Shown: positions 9,016 to 18,200, numbered from the stretch's first letter. The stretch is 64,000 nucleotides of DNA from an uncultured Flavobacteriales bacterium (GCA_913054135.1 CAJXJK010000009.1:1-64000); one strand, 5' to 3'. Numbers and translations: made by a program. The notes: generated by a model from the sequence alone, not told the origin.

Positions 9016-9053
9016 TCGCCACTACAAGAGGTTTGTAGTGGCGATTTTATTTT
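9016..9053 (+). terminator. Strong intrinsic terminator
   Basis: TCGCCACTACAA (9016-9027) pairs perfectly with TTGTAGTGGCGA (9033-9044) and is followed by TTTTATTTT. It is oriented for plus-strand transcription, although the last plus-strand gene ends 135 nt earlier and is followed by its own stem-loop. It may end a short unannotated transcript, and the stem may also help end the convergent membrane-protein gene. Confidence 0.8.
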
Positions 9054-9624
9054 AGGACATTATCCATTCTATTAAACCGCTACCTAAATAAACGTAGCAA
9101 CAAATTAATATCAGCTCACCAATACCAACGCCGATCAATAAATACTTCAATGGCATCTTTACTATTCCTGCTATATAACACATCAAGTCGGTAGGAACTA
9201 GAGGAAAAAAAGACCAAACCAAAACAATCCAAATCGCATGTTTTGATCGCAGCCTATTCTCCCAAACTTTCATTTTTTTAGGAAATTTCTTTTGCAGTTT
9301 TTTACTGAAACCAAGTACATCTGAAAAGTAATATAATAGGATACTTGTAAATAGAATTCCGCCCATTGAAACCGAGATTACAAAAATCGGATTTATCGGA
9401 AAAAGTATAATACCTGCTAAGACAAAAGGCGTACTCGGAATCAAAAACAGCCCTCTCAGAAAGGAGATTAGAACATAGACAACCATCAATTGTGTCTCAA
9501 ACTTTTGAACGAAAGCCACAAGATTCTCAACACTAAAAAAAGATGGATTAACTAAAAGAATACCGAGAATTGCAAGAACTACGGCAATCCACAAAACATA
9601 AATGACCTTTTTTAAAGTCGTCAT
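9052..9624 (-). CDS. TVP38/TMEM64 (VTT/DedA-like) membrane protein
   Basis: A 190-residue inner-membrane protein with about five hydrophobic segments. It shows the VTT-domain hallmarks: LRGLFLIPSTPFVLAGIILF near residues 60-80, a re-entrant Gly/Pro-rich stretch, and the later FFPLVPTDLMCYIAGIVKM segment. This family overlaps DedA proteins, some of which flip polyprenyl phosphates or phospholipids; the specific role here is unknown. It overlaps the upstream lipoprotein gene on the same strand by 4 nt (9621-9624). Confidence 0.85.
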   Translation of the reverse strand: MTTLKKVIYVLWIAVVLAILGILLVNPSFFSVENLVAFVQKFETQLMVVYVLISFLRGLFLIPSTPFVLAGIILFPINPIFVISVSMGGILFTSILLYYFSDVLGFSKKLQKKFPKKMKVWENRLRSKHAIWIVLVWSFFPLVPTDLMCYIAGIVKMPLKYLLIGVGIGELILICCYVYLGSGLIEWIMS

Positions 9625-10058
9625 TTTTTGAGCTTGTATTCGTATCGAATTTTATCGACCACTTCCCAATCACCAATTGAATCATTAAATGATTGCCAAA
9701 GTTCAAATTCAAATTTGCTGCGATTAATTTTGGTGATCAGATACCAATCTTGAAACCAATCTTGATTTTGGTCAAAGCCTTCAACTACCAATGAATCTTC
9801 TTCAACATTGTAAATGCCGTCAGAAGCATTTTGCACTGATCCGTTACAATCTTCATCATATTTTGACCAAACATTTTCCTCAATTTTAAATAATTGATAA
9901 GGACAAATCTCGCTATAAGAATAGCCGTTTTTGCGGTCACCAAGGCTGTCAAATTCAGTTAATTGAACCAAACGCCATTCTTTGATTACCTTTTGAGCGT
10001 TCTTTTTACATGAACCCAAGGCAACTAAGACTATCAAAAGAATTAAGTACTTCTTCAT
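9621..10058 (-). CDS. Small lipoprotein of unknown function
   Basis: A 145-residue protein with an N-terminal lipoprotein signal (VALGSCKK, Cys 17) and a mature part of aromatic-rich beta strands (EWRLVQLTEFD, YSYSEICPYQLFKI). The shape is reminiscent of small lipocalin-like Bacteroidota lipoproteins, but no family is recognised. It is first in a two-gene operon with the TVP38-like membrane protein, overlapping by 4 nt. Confidence 0.65.
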   Translation of the reverse strand: MKKYLILLIVLVALGSCKKNAQKVIKEWRLVQLTEFDSLGDRKNGYSYSEICPYQLFKIEENVWSKYDEDCNGSVQNASDGIYNVEEDSLVVEGFDQNQDWFQDWYLITKINRSKFEFELWQSFNDSIGDWEVVDKIRYEYKLKK

Positions 10059-10179
10059 TTCGCCTCAAAAATAGTCAGTTTTACCCTAACTCAACCCTTT
10101 TAGGCTCAAAACCCCAATAAGATGGTAGCTCTGGCATGAAATATGGATGATTTTATTCGTATATTTCGAAACTTACCAG

Positions 10180-11766
10180 ATGAATTTAAGCCAATTTAAA
10201 AAATACCCAATCCTAATTTGCTTCGTCCTAGCTTTCAATAGCTTCGGGCAAAATCACATATTAGATCACAAGGATAAAATTGTAATTCAAAAAATTGATG
10301 CCGTAAATTCTTACGCCAGAGAAACGAATTTATCAATATCTCCTGATGGTAAATACCTTTATTTTATGAGTGATCGTGGTGGCCAAATTTGGTCAGGATA
10401 CAGTGGTACTTATAAAGGTAAACCAAGATATGATGGTGACATTTGGTTCTCAACCAAATCAGAAAATGGATGGAGAAAACCGACATGTTTGGGAATAGGA
10501 GTAAACACCTCAAGTGGTGAAGATGAGCCAATGATCTCGCAAGACGGACAATATGTTGTTTTTCAAAGCTGGAAATATAATTGGAAAGTTACCGGAGGAC
10601 CTTATTACACATCTGAACTAAACGGAAGTAGATTTACGAACACCAGAGGATTAGGGGGCGGAATTAATAAGTTTATCCTAACTGAATACATAAAATCAGG
10701 GAACACTTATGCCACTGACGGAGCAGCCATGTCGGCCGACGGCAAAACATTCTTGTTGTGCTGTGGAAAATACTATGATGGAAACTTAGATATTTATATT
10801 TCAAGAAAAGTAAATGGCGTTTGGTCGTACATGAAAAAGTTACCCATTTCAACTGCCGGAGATGAGCGTTCAGTATTTATTGCGGGTGATGGGAAAACTA
10901 TCTATTTTGCATCAGATGGTTATAAAGGCTTTGGTGGATTAGATGTTTTCAAAACAACTTTAAATGATGACGGTACCTGTGGCGAAGTGATCAACATTGG
11001 AGAACCATTCAACACGGCTAAAGATGATTACGGATTCATTACTACAGCATCTGGAGACGAAAGCTATTTTGTGCGTGAAGGAGACATTTATTTCGCAAAT
11101 ACTTCAGAAGCTGATGGCGATTTGAAACCTGAAGTTACCATCCTTATATCAGGAACTGTTAAAAAGGAAAATGGTGAAGCTGTTCAAATGCACTTAGAAT
11201 TGATTGACGGTCAAAGCAAAGAAAAGATCTCGACTTCAAAATCTAACTCAACAGGCGGAGAGTTTTTATTCTCAACTGCTGATGTCATAGGAACTTATAG
11301 AATAAGAGATGCAAATCATGAATTGGTTGACACTACTTTCACCTTAGAATTGAAAGATGGAGTTGCTGAGTATCATGTTGATATTGTGCTGAAAGAGAAA
11401 AAAGAAGCTGTCTTAACTGAAGCAAGCAAAAGCATCTTGGTAAACTTTGAGCACGACAGAGATATTCTTGATGCCGAAGACAGAAAACAATTAGACGAGA
11501 TAGTTGAGATCACTCACTCAGCCAGTGAGTTTGAAATTTCAATTATTGGTCATACTGATTCTCATGGCTCGGTTGCATACAATGAAAAACTAGGGTTTGA
11601 AAGAGCCACATCAATGAAAAAGTATTTGATTGAGAACGGAGTTGATGAATCAAAGATTACTATTAAGTCAATGGGAGAAAGCAAATTATTAGAAGAGGAT
11701 AACAAGCGAAGAGCTGCCGCCGAAAGAAACAGAAGGGCAGAGCTTCACATTACCTATAAACAATAA
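10180..11766 (+). CDS. OmpA-family protein with PD40 beta-propeller repeats
   Basis: A secreted cell-envelope protein with a signal peptide (cut near FNSFGQ). Several PD40/WD40-like blades (SISPDGKYLYFMS, MISQDGQYVVFQS, AMSADGKTFLLCC, FIAGDGKTIYFAS) are followed by a carboxypeptidase-regulatory-like segment and a C-terminal OmpA domain (about the last 105 residues). The OmpA domain has the peptidoglycan-binding signature IGHTDSHGS.AYNEKLGFERA and a terminal RRAELH. The same architecture occurs near T9SS and PorP proteins in Bacteroidota. The frame opens at 10147, but the ATG at 10180 begins a proper signal peptide. The next gene starts 1 nt after the stop codon. Confidence 0.85.
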   Translation: MNLSQFKKYPILICFVLAFNSFGQNHILDHKDKIVIQKIDAVNSYARETNLSISPDGKYLYFMSDRGGQIWSGYSGTYKGKPRYDGDIWFSTKSENGWRKPTCLGIGVNTSSGEDEPMISQDGQYVVFQSWKYNWKVTGGPYYTSELNGSRFTNTRGLGGGINKFILTEYIKSGNTYATDGAAMSADGKTFLLCCGKYYDGNLDIYISRKVNGVWSYMKKLPISTAGDERSVFIAGDGKTIYFASDGYKGFGGLDVFKTTLNDDGTCGEVINIGEPFNTAKDDYGFITTASGDESYFVREGDIYFANTSEADGDLKPEVTILISGTVKKENGEAVQMHLELIDGQSKEKISTSKSNSTGGEFLFSTADVIGTYRIRDANHELVDTTFTLELKDGVAEYHVDIVLKEKKEAVLTEASKSILVNFEHDRDILDAEDRKQLDEIVEITHSASEFEISIIGHTDSHGSVAYNEKLGFERATSMKKYLIENGVDESKITIKSMGESKLLEEDNKRRAAAERNRRAELHITYKQ

Positions 11767-11767
11767 G

Positions 11768-12268
11768 ATGAAAAATTTATTTTCGGCATTTGTTGCCATG
11801 TCTGTTTTAACTGTTGTTGGATGCTCGGCATCTTCAAAAGCGAACCAAGGTGAAATAAACAATCGTGAACCTGAAAAAACAAAGACTTATAAGGTCGGAG
11901 ATCATGCTTTCGGAGGAACCATTTTCGTTATTAACGAAGACGGAACTCATGGCCTTGTTTGTGCTAATCAAGATCAATTTGCTAATGCTTCTTATAATGA
12001 ATGTACTGACATGATGAACAACCCACTTTATCATGATAAAGATGGCAAGGCTTACTTTGACTGGAGATTACCAAAAGTATGGGAAGCTTATCAAATGTAT
12101 ATGGCCCTTCATTTAATTAATCACGGAGACTTTTCAAGTTCAGGGTATTGGACTTCTCAAGGACCAAGTTCTTTTGATAAAATTTCAGTTGTAAATTTCT
12201 CTAACGGGCTAGAATTCACTTCTTTAAAGTCTGACACATATAGGGCAAGAGCAGTTAGATCATTTTAA
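11768..12268 (+). CDS. DUF1566-like lipoprotein
   Basis: A 166-residue protein with a lipoprotein signal (VVGCSAS lipobox, Cys 19). The mature part ends in the pattern of DUF1566/Lcl-type domains: DWRLPKVWEAYQMY, GYWTSQGPSS and a terminal RARAVRSF. Such domains occur in surface proteins; no function is established for this one. It starts directly after the OmpA/PD40 gene, so the pair is likely one operon. Confidence 0.7.
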   Translation: MKNLFSAFVAMSVLTVVGCSASSKANQGEINNREPEKTKTYKVGDHAFGGTIFVINEDGTHGLVCANQDQFANASYNECTDMMNNPLYHDKDGKAYFDWRLPKVWEAYQMYMALHLINHGDFSSSGYWTSQGPSSFDKISVVNFSNGLEFTSLKSDTYRARAVRSF

Positions 12269-12464
12269 TTTATTTTTTTTCCAACCTTTCATTTTATCGT
12301 GCATCTTAGAGGTGTATAAATGTCGGTCTTAGTTGACCATCTTCATTTGACAAGGTAGTAGCTGTTATATCTAAAAGACAATGATCTTGAACTTTAGATA
12401 AAATTGAAGTTTTTCTCATAGAAACGTTTAGCATTTATACCAGTTAACCAAAATTAACTGCATT

Positions 12465-12502
12465 AAACCAAGAACTTGAAACCCGGTTCTTGGTTTTTTT
12501 TT
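12465..12502 (+). terminator. Intrinsic terminator between convergent genes
   Basis: AAACCAAGAAC (12465-12475) pairs perfectly with GTTCTTGGTTT (12486-12496), followed by a T run to 12502. It lies about 200 nt after the DUF1566-like gene and just before the 3' end of the minus-strand gene that ends at 12508. Confidence 0.85.
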
Positions 12503-12507
12503 GCCCT

Positions 12508-13908
12508 TTACTTTAGGATGTAACGTATAGAAGTGAATACACCAAACTCACGATTTGACGTGTAATTGAGGTCAGAAGATATTTGACCATTACCATTGTA
12601 GATATTAAGCAATCCTTGCTCAAAATTCAGGCCTGTTTCAAAAATGAAGTTACCCACTCTAAACTCAGGTCCAAGCTGAACAAAAACACCTACATTATGA
12701 TTTGCATATAAATCATTAAGAGAAGTCAACACATCACCCGTTGATGTGTAAGATGACATTATGTTTGAATAGCTAACTCCTAATTTAGACTTAAGAAAAC
12801 CATTTCTATTTTGAACACTTATCGGCTGTGAATATGAAGTTGACAATCCAACTTTCAAGTAGTTAATCTCACTCTCTTTCTCTTGATAAAACCCATTACT
12901 GTATACACCCAACCTGTTTCGGCTATTACCATTTGCAAAAGAAACTTGACTTGACCATCTTTCGCTCCAATTAATTTCTCCTTGAACTCCGAAAAATCCT
13001 CCCAAAGAGAATTTTGATGAAGAAATAGTGTTCTTTTCTAAAGCATTTCTTGTTTCAACATCTCTTAACCAAGTCCTATTCGCTCCGGCAATTAAACCAA
13101 GGTTAAATCCAAAGCTTCTTTTTTGAGAAGGCTTTTGTAATTCAATTGTCGGAATTGATTGGACAGTTGAAAACAAATCAATCTTTTGAACTTTACTCAA
13201 TTCATGTCTTTGCGTGAGAGCAACTCTATCTATTTCGTTATTGTCATCAACAAAGGCAGGCAACACAGGGTTTTGAATTACAGAATTGTCAATGATATCG
13301 ATAGGATTAATTAAAGAGTTGTCTGCCAATAAATTTGAGCTTTCAACGGATCCATTATCCTGAATTGTTTCATTCGATACTAATAAAGCTTCATCTGCCT
13401 TATTAGTAATACCCATTTCATAGAGATTACTATCAAGCGTTAATTGAGGCACGAAGCTTACTATTAATACTGCCGCAGCAACTGAGACAGCTCTTCTCCA
13501 TGAATTTGATTTAACAACTATGTTTGAAGAGATATTTTCCCAAACATCTCCAATAGTTAAACCGTCATGTACTTTTTCCCAACCATCTACTGGAGCCGAA
13601 ACAACAACTTGCTCGAAACTATCTTTGACAACCTTGTCTATCTTAGAAGTATTGATTTGACTGAAATCAAAAGCAGGGGCAACAAAAGTTTGAGACTCAA
13701 AACTATTTTTCACTGCTTCATCAAGAGGAGAATTGTTGAGCTTTCCAAAGTCAAAAGCAGGAGCACTGAATTTTTGAGATTCAAAACTATTCTTTACCGC
13801 TTCATCAAGAGGAGAATTGTTGAGCTTCTCAAAGTCAAAAACAGGAGCTTTGAAGCTTTGAGATTCAAAACTTTCTTTAATTTTCGCTATGTCCTTTTCA
13901 GTTTTCAC
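12508..13908 (-). CDS. Anti-sigma-like repeat protein fused to outer-membrane beta-barrel
   Basis: A 466-residue protein. Residues 13-124 hold four copies of a 28-residue unit (start points about 13, 41, 69 and 97) with the pattern SFE..F.AP.FDF..LN.SPLDE.V. The fourth copy is divergent and contains the APVDGWEKVHDGL motif seen in Bacteroidota anti-sigma-like proteins. One transmembrane helix follows (about 138-156), then a periplasmic linker, and from about residue 262 a porin-like barrel (FGFNLGLIAGANRTW to a terminal FGVFTSIRYILK). It overlaps the ECF sigma gene by 4 nt. I infer that the repeats contact the sigma factor in the cytoplasm while the barrel sits in the outer membrane. No family name is certain. 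Confidence 0.7.
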   Translation of the reverse strand: MKTEKDIAKIKESFESQSFKAPVFDFEKLNNSPLDEAVKNSFESQKFSAPAFDFGKLNNSPLDEAVKNSFESQTFVAPAFDFSQINTSKIDKVVKDSFEQVVVSAPVDGWEKVHDGLTIGDVWENISSNIVVKSNSWRRAVSVAAAVLIVSFVPQLTLDSNLYEMGITNKADEALLVSNETIQDNGSVESSNLLADNSLINPIDIIDNSVIQNPVLPAFVDDNNEIDRVALTQRHELSKVQKIDLFSTVQSIPTIELQKPSQKRSFGFNLGLIAGANRTWLRDVETRNALEKNTISSSKFSLGGFFGVQGEINWSERWSSQVSFANGNSRNRLGVYSNGFYQEKESEINYLKVGLSTSYSQPISVQNRNGFLKSKLGVSYSNIMSSYTSTGDVLTSLNDLYANHNVGVFVQLGPEFRVGNFIFETGLNFEQGLLNIYNGNGQISSDLNYTSNREFGVFTSIRYILK

Positions 13909-14438
13909 TTCTTATTAAAAGCTATTTTTAATAAAGTACGAGCTCGGTTCAATTGAGATTTTGACGTCCCAACAGTGATACCCATAATTTCAGATATTTC
14001 TTGATGCGTATAACCTTCAATGGCAAATAACTTGAGAACCATTGCTGATTTACTAGGCAGGTCATTCACCTTGGCAATTACTTCAGCCGACGGAATCAAT
14101 TCCATGTCAACTTCATGCTCAGGTAACTCTTGCATGTATTCTATATTTTCTAAAGCTTCATTAAATCGTTTCTTCTTTCTCAAAATGGACAACGCTGAAT
14201 TCACCATTATCCGTCTAACCCATCCTTCAAATGAACCATTGAAGCCAAATAAATGCAACTTAGAAAACACTGTCAAGAAACCATTCTGAAGAAAATCAGC
14301 TGCCTCTTCTCTATCTGCAGCATAATGCATGCAAACAGAAAACATCTTATCAGCATACAGTTTGTATAATTGCTCTTGAGCCGACCTTTCGTCATTCAAG
14401 CACTTTGAAATCATTATTCTAACTTCTTCTTCGCTCAA
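13905..14438 (-). CDS. ECF-type RNA polymerase sigma factor
   Basis: A 177-residue sigma-70 factor with region 2 (about 20-90: LYKLYADKMFSVCMHYAADREEAADFLQ...FNGSFEGWVRRI) and region 4 (about 120-172: VLKLFAIEGYTHQEISEIMGI..GTSKSQL). It has no region 1 or 3, as in ECF factors. It should direct transcription of an envelope-response regulon. It sits between a lipoprotein gene (4-nt overlap upstream) and the repeat-barrel protein (4-nt overlap downstream), so all three are one operon and the barrel protein is its probable regulator. Confidence 0.92.
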   Translation of the reverse strand: MSEEEVRIMISKCLNDERSAQEQLYKLYADKMFSVCMHYAADREEAADFLQNGFLTVFSKLHLFGFNGSFEGWVRRIMVNSALSILRKKKRFNEALENIEYMQELPEHEVDMELIPSAEVIAKVNDLPSKSAMVLKLFAIEGYTHQEISEIMGITVGTSKSQLNRARTLLKIAFNKK

Positions 14439-15115
14439 TTTTTGAAAATTGCTTTGTTATCTTCAGGTATATTTGACAATACCGAATTATAAATAGACTG
14501 ATTGTTCGTAGAGTTAATAACTATAACATCCACATTATTCTCCGTAGTCAAGTCTGCCGAAGTCCACATCAAAGCTGTGATTTCAGAAAACCAATGAGCA
14601 ACATTGAGTTGCACATCTACTTTTTTAGGAAGATTTTTATCCAGATTAATCGTACCCAAGCCTTCAAAGTCTTGGCCAATTACATTAAAATCAACCTCAC
14701 TGTCAACTTCTAATCTAACGTCAACATTTAATGGTCCATCAATATATTTTCCTTCTAATTCTAAACTATGGTGAGCTTGGTTAGAAATGGTTGAAAAATC
14801 TAACAACACCTCAGAATATTCACCTTGTGGTAAATTATAATCCAATTCCTTTATTTCACCCGATCCATTTACATCAGTTGTGAGATTATTAGGAAAGGTT
14901 CGCATAAACGAAATATCGTCTCCTTCTATTCTATCACCGCTAACGTCAAAATTGAGTAGGTTAATTTCACCACTCTGAATCTTGAGTGGGTCTTGGCCCT
15001 CTGTTGCAATCATTTCGAATGCAAAATTCACATCAACTGGCTTTTTTAGCTCCGCTTTTTTGCACGAAACCAATCCCAAGGAACCAATCAATACTATTTT
15101 AATTATCTTCTTCAC
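14435..15115 (-). CDS. DUF4382-like lipoprotein, first gene of the sigma operon
   Basis: A lipoprotein whose mature part opens with DVNFAFEMIATEGQDP and later has YNLPQGEYSEVLLD, a beta-rich pattern like Bacteroidota DUF4382-type proteins. The frame is open to 15178, but a GTG at 15115 gives a normal lipoprotein signal (KKIIKIVLIGSLGLVSCKK). The longer form would place an unrelated aromatic stretch in front of it. It overlaps the sigma gene by 4 nt. It may report on, or be a target of, the sigma pathway, but that is inferred from position only. Confidence 0.7.
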   Translation of the reverse strand: MKKIIKIVLIGSLGLVSCKKAELKKPVDVNFAFEMIATEGQDPLKIQSGEINLLNFDVSGDRIEGDDISFMRTFPNNLTTDVNGSGEIKELDYNLPQGEYSEVLLDFSTISNQAHHSLELEGKYIDGPLNVDVRLEVDSEVDFNVIGQDFEGLGTINLDKNLPKKVDVQLNVAHWFSEITALMWTSADLTTENNVDVIVINSTNNQSIYNSVLSNIPEDNKAIFKN

Positions 15116-15485
15116 ACTCTGTAGATGCTTAAAAATACAAAAAGGTTGTAAAAAAATCAAGGAAATTGCAATAACCACGATTGTTCACAAATCATTGACA
15201 TATCAAAATCAAAGCTTCACAAACAGTAATAAGGTGTTCATCTCTATAATATTTGTGTTAATCGAAATGTATGGTGTTTGATAAAAATTCTCAAGCGCGA
15301 AAAAATTATTTGTGCCTTTTCATGAATTTAAAGAGGACTGCTCTGGTTGGCGTGAAGCCCCCTTTTTTACTATCTAAATGAAAATCAATTGTTAACAGTA
15401 ATTTAATTTGTGGATAAAAGAAGGCAGAATATTTTTTCTATGAATTCGTTCTCCCATAAATTGCGGCAACAACAACCTCATTATT
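15116..15485. other. Intergenic region, no gene found
   Basis: About 370 bp between the divergent lipoprotein-sigma operon and the small plus-strand gene. It is very AT-rich and must hold both promoters, but no clean TTG/TAnnTTTG pair stood out. A G/C-richer patch at about 15330-15370 ends in a short T run, but its stem is too poor to call. I see no coding frame, tRNA or repeat. Confidence 0.5.
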
Positions 15486-15722
15486 ATGTCTGTTTGGAAA
15501 GAAATTCGTGTACAAGACATCATGAAAAACAAGAATGATCTTGACATGAATAAAATGTACAAGGCCGGAGCAATTACTAATAGCAGAGTTTACAAGGCGC
15601 TTGAAGTAGAGTCTTACGAAGAATACGTAAAAGTATTAGCTCAACTTGAACCTGGTTTTGAAGAGTATTTAGTTTTTGAAAAAGAGCATTATCAAGAGAT
15701 TCCTGATCTCTCTAATGGCTGA
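15486..15722 (+). CDS. Small acidic protein of unknown function
   Basis: A 78-residue cytoplasmic protein, mostly helical, with no signal peptide or membrane segment. Residues KMYKAGAITNSRVYKALEV and LAQLEPGFEEYLVFEKEHY have protein-like composition. I do not recognise a family. Its 3' end overlaps the convergent gene on the other strand by 11 nt (15712-15722). Nothing indicates a pathway. Confidence 0.55.
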   Translation: MSVWKEIRVQDIMKNKNDLDMNKMYKAGAITNSRVYKALEVESYEEYVKVLAQLEPGFEEYLVFEKEHYQEIPDLSNG

Positions 15723-16251
15723 TTGGGAACAACTTCGAAATGTTATCTGAAATTGTGTTTCCGCGATCAAGCGGAGCAGATTCTTCTATTGTTTCAACAT
15801 CTTCAGAAGACCCCATCCACATGCCATAACCTGTATTTGAGTATGACTCCATTGGTCTGATGTCTTCAGCCAATTCTTCATTGTTATAATCAGCAACATC
15901 TCTATCAACCACAACATTATTAGCATCAACTGATGCTTCAAAATTTGGCTTTAATGAATTGAAATCACTTAATGAAGGTGTTGTAAAGTTAGAGGCAAAT
16001 AATTGAGAAGAACCTAAAACGCTTGTAGACCTTTCAGACCTTAAATCTTCTGAATGCTCAACATTTGCAATACTCTGCTCTGATCTACTGAAGAAACCTT
16101 CTTTAGAATCTTCGCCCGAAGACAAATAGGCTTTAGTAAGCACCATGCCCACTAATAATACCATTCCGATTATTGCGTTTTTATTCATTTCAGTAGGACT
16201 CAAAATCGATATTTTATCGTTTAAGTCTGGTTTCATTTCGTTCAACTCCAC
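15712..16251 (-). CDS. Single-pass membrane protein of unknown function
   Basis: A 179-residue protein with one hydrophobic segment (about 26-44, NAIIGMVLLVGMVLTKAYL) and a long, low-complexity acidic and Ser/Asn-rich outer part (FSRSEQSIANVEHSEDLRSE, VVVDRDVADYNNEELAED). A later ATG at 16188 would leave the segment at the N-terminus as a signal anchor and is a plausible alternative start. No family recognised. It is convergent with the 78-residue gene and divergent from the secreted deiminase. Confidence 0.55.
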   Translation of the reverse strand: MELNEMKPDLNDKISILSPTEMNKNAIIGMVLLVGMVLTKAYLSSGEDSKEGFFSRSEQSIANVEHSEDLRSERSTSVLGSSQLFASNFTTPSLSDFNSLKPNFEASVDANNVVVDRDVADYNNEELAEDIRPMESYSNTGYGMWMGSSEDVETIEESAPLDRGNTISDNISKLFPISH

Positions 16252-16391
16252 TTATGAGACGACCAAATAACATATTGGCTGCCAAAATGGATGGTGAAGA
16301 TACAATTTTTTTTCATGGACGGTCGGTTTAATTTAACTTTCTCCTTTGTTTCCGTAGATTTACGTATATTTAGGTTCCTTAAAAATCTACC

Positions 16392-18200
16392 ATGAAAACT
16401 ACATTAACCGCAGTATCTATTTTGGCTTCGATTCTATTGTCTACAACATCTGTAGCACAAGAGAAAGTCGAAAACAATATAAATGTCAACCTCCCTAAAG
16501 GAATGACAGATCATGAAAAGCTGATTATGGAAGACTATTTACAGTCTTTCAATGATAGAGGAATCACCACTCCTCCTCCATTTTCAAATATTAGAACAGC
16601 TGCAGAATGGGAAGAAGTTCAAGCCTTAGTAATCACTTGGAAAGGTGGAGTACCTGGTATTCATTCTCAAATTGTTGATGCCGCTCAAGAAGAGTGCTTG
16701 GTGATTATTCATTGTAATGATTCAAATGCTGTAAAATCTACTTTGGCAGGAAACGGCGTTCCTGATGTAAACATAGATTATATTGAAGTAGGTACCAACT
16801 CGGTATGGATTAGAGATTACGGAGCAAATACAATGTATAATAATTATGTTGAAGATTTATTTTTGGTGGATTGGATGTATAATAGACCAAGACCACTAGA
16901 TGATGTAATTCCTGATGCCTATGCAGCTCACCTTGGTTTAGACTTGTATTCTATGACATCATCTCCGAACGACATCATGTCTACGGGTGGTAACTGGATG
17001 ACAGATGGTGATAAAATTGCATTCTCTTCTGAATTAATTTTGGATGAAAATGACGGTAACGGACCATATGCTCTTTCATATCCAAATCACAATGAAGCAG
17101 CTTTAGACCAATTATTTGATGATTGGATGGGAATAAACGAATACATTAAAATGACCGTTTTACCTTATGATGACATCCACCATATTGACATGCACATGAA
17201 AATTATTGATGAGCAAACTTTAGTTGTTGGTGAATATCCAACAGGTGTAGCAGACGGACCGCAAATTGAGGCAAACCTTCAATATGTTTTAGACAATTTC
17301 ACTACCAAATTCGGAACACCTTTTGAAGTTCATAGAATTACTCAACCACCAAGCACGGGCGGACTTTACCCTAACAATGGCGGATATTACAGAACTTATG
17401 CCAATCAAACTTTTGTAAACAACACCATTCTTTTACCAACTTATAGAGAAGAATATGACACTGCTGCAGTAAACAAATTACAAAGCATCATGCCTGGTTA
17501 TAACATTGTAGAAATTGATGTTGACAATAGTGGAGAGAACTTGATTTCTCAAGGTGGAGCTATTCACTGTATCACGCACACAGTCGGTGTAAATGATCCT
17601 ATTTATATCTCTCACCAAAAGTTAGAAGATACAAATGACGATACAAACCCTTACCCAGCTTCAGCTTTTGTAAAGCACAAAGATGGAATTACGGGAGCTT
17701 CAATTTGGTACAAAACTTCAATTGGAGGATCATATACTGAGGTTGCCATGACGAATACTTCAGGTGATGATTGGGATGGATTGATTCCGGCACAAGCTGC
17801 AGGAACGACTGTATATTACTACATTGAAGGAACTGCTGTTGGAGGAAAACAAGTAACTCACCCAATACCTGCACCAGCAGGATATCACCAATTTACCGTT
17901 ACTGGTGGAAGCGGAGGCGGTGGCGCTTCAATTGACGAAAACCCAATCGTAATTAAAGACATCTACCCTAACCCAGCTTCTGAGATCACAGTGATTCCTG
18001 TTCATTCAAATCACAATGTAAATTGTACTATCACCTTAACAAATATGTTAGGTGCAACTGTTGAAAAAATCTATAGCGGACCAATTGCCCAAGGAGACAA
18101 AAACTTCTTTATTGATGCTTCAATTCATGCGGCGGGTATGTATCAAGTAATGATTCAAATGGATGATTACAGAACATTTAAGAAGTTGATGATTAAGTAG
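16392..18200 (+). CDS. Secreted peptidylarginine/agmatine deiminase family protein with T9SS sorting domain
   Basis: A 602-residue protein: signal peptide (cut near TSVAQ, residue 22), a PAD_porph-family catalytic domain (about 60-400), a beta-rich segment, a Gly-rich linker (GGSGGGG) and a C-terminal T9SS domain starting at IYPNPA. The catalytic set of the family is visible: WIRDYG (Asp), STGGNWMTDG, HHIDMHMKI (His-x-Asp) and SQGGAIHCITH (the nucleophile Cys). Members hydrolyse agmatine or peptidyl-arginine guanidino groups. Signal peptide plus CTD parallels the secreted peptidylarginine deiminase of Porphyromonas gingivalis, so an extracellular protein-citrullinating role is possible but not proven. 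It directly flanks the cassette array. Confidence 0.85.
   Translation: MKTTLTAVSILASILLSTTSVAQEKVENNINVNLPKGMTDHEKLIMEDYLQSFNDRGITTPPPFSNIRTAAEWEEVQALVITWKGGVPGIHSQIVDAAQEECLVIIHCNDSNAVKSTLAGNGVPDVNIDYIEVGTNSVWIRDYGANTMYNNYVEDLFLVDWMYNRPRPLDDVIPDAYAAHLGLDLYSMTSSPNDIMSTGGNWMTDGDKIAFSSELILDENDGNGPYALSYPNHNEAALDQLFDDWMGINEYIKMTVLPYDDIHHIDMHMKIIDEQTLVVGEYPTGVADGPQIEANLQYVLDNFTTKFGTPFEVHRITQPPSTGGLYPNNGGYYRTYANQTFVNNTILLPTYREEYDTAAVNKLQSIMPGYNIVEIDVDNSGENLISQGGAIHCITHTVGVNDPIYISHQKLEDTNDDTNPYPASAFVKHKDGITGASIWYKTSIGGSYTEVAMTNTSGDDWDGLIPAQAAGTTVYYYIEGTAVGGKQVTHPIPAPAGYHQFTVTGGSGGGGASIDENPIVIKDIYPNPASEITVIPVHSNHNVNCTITLTNMLGATVEKIYSGPIAQGDKNFFIDASIHAAGMYQVMIQMDDYRTFKKLMIK

Noticed and set aside
13567-13956. 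Plus-strand frame opposite the repeat-barrel gene
   Set aside because: It mirrors the 28-residue repeats of the real minus-strand gene, which is in an operon with the sigma factor.
15325-15375. A terminator or small RNA in the 15.1-15.5 kb gap
   Set aside because: There is a GC-richer stretch and a T run, but the possible stem is short and imperfect.
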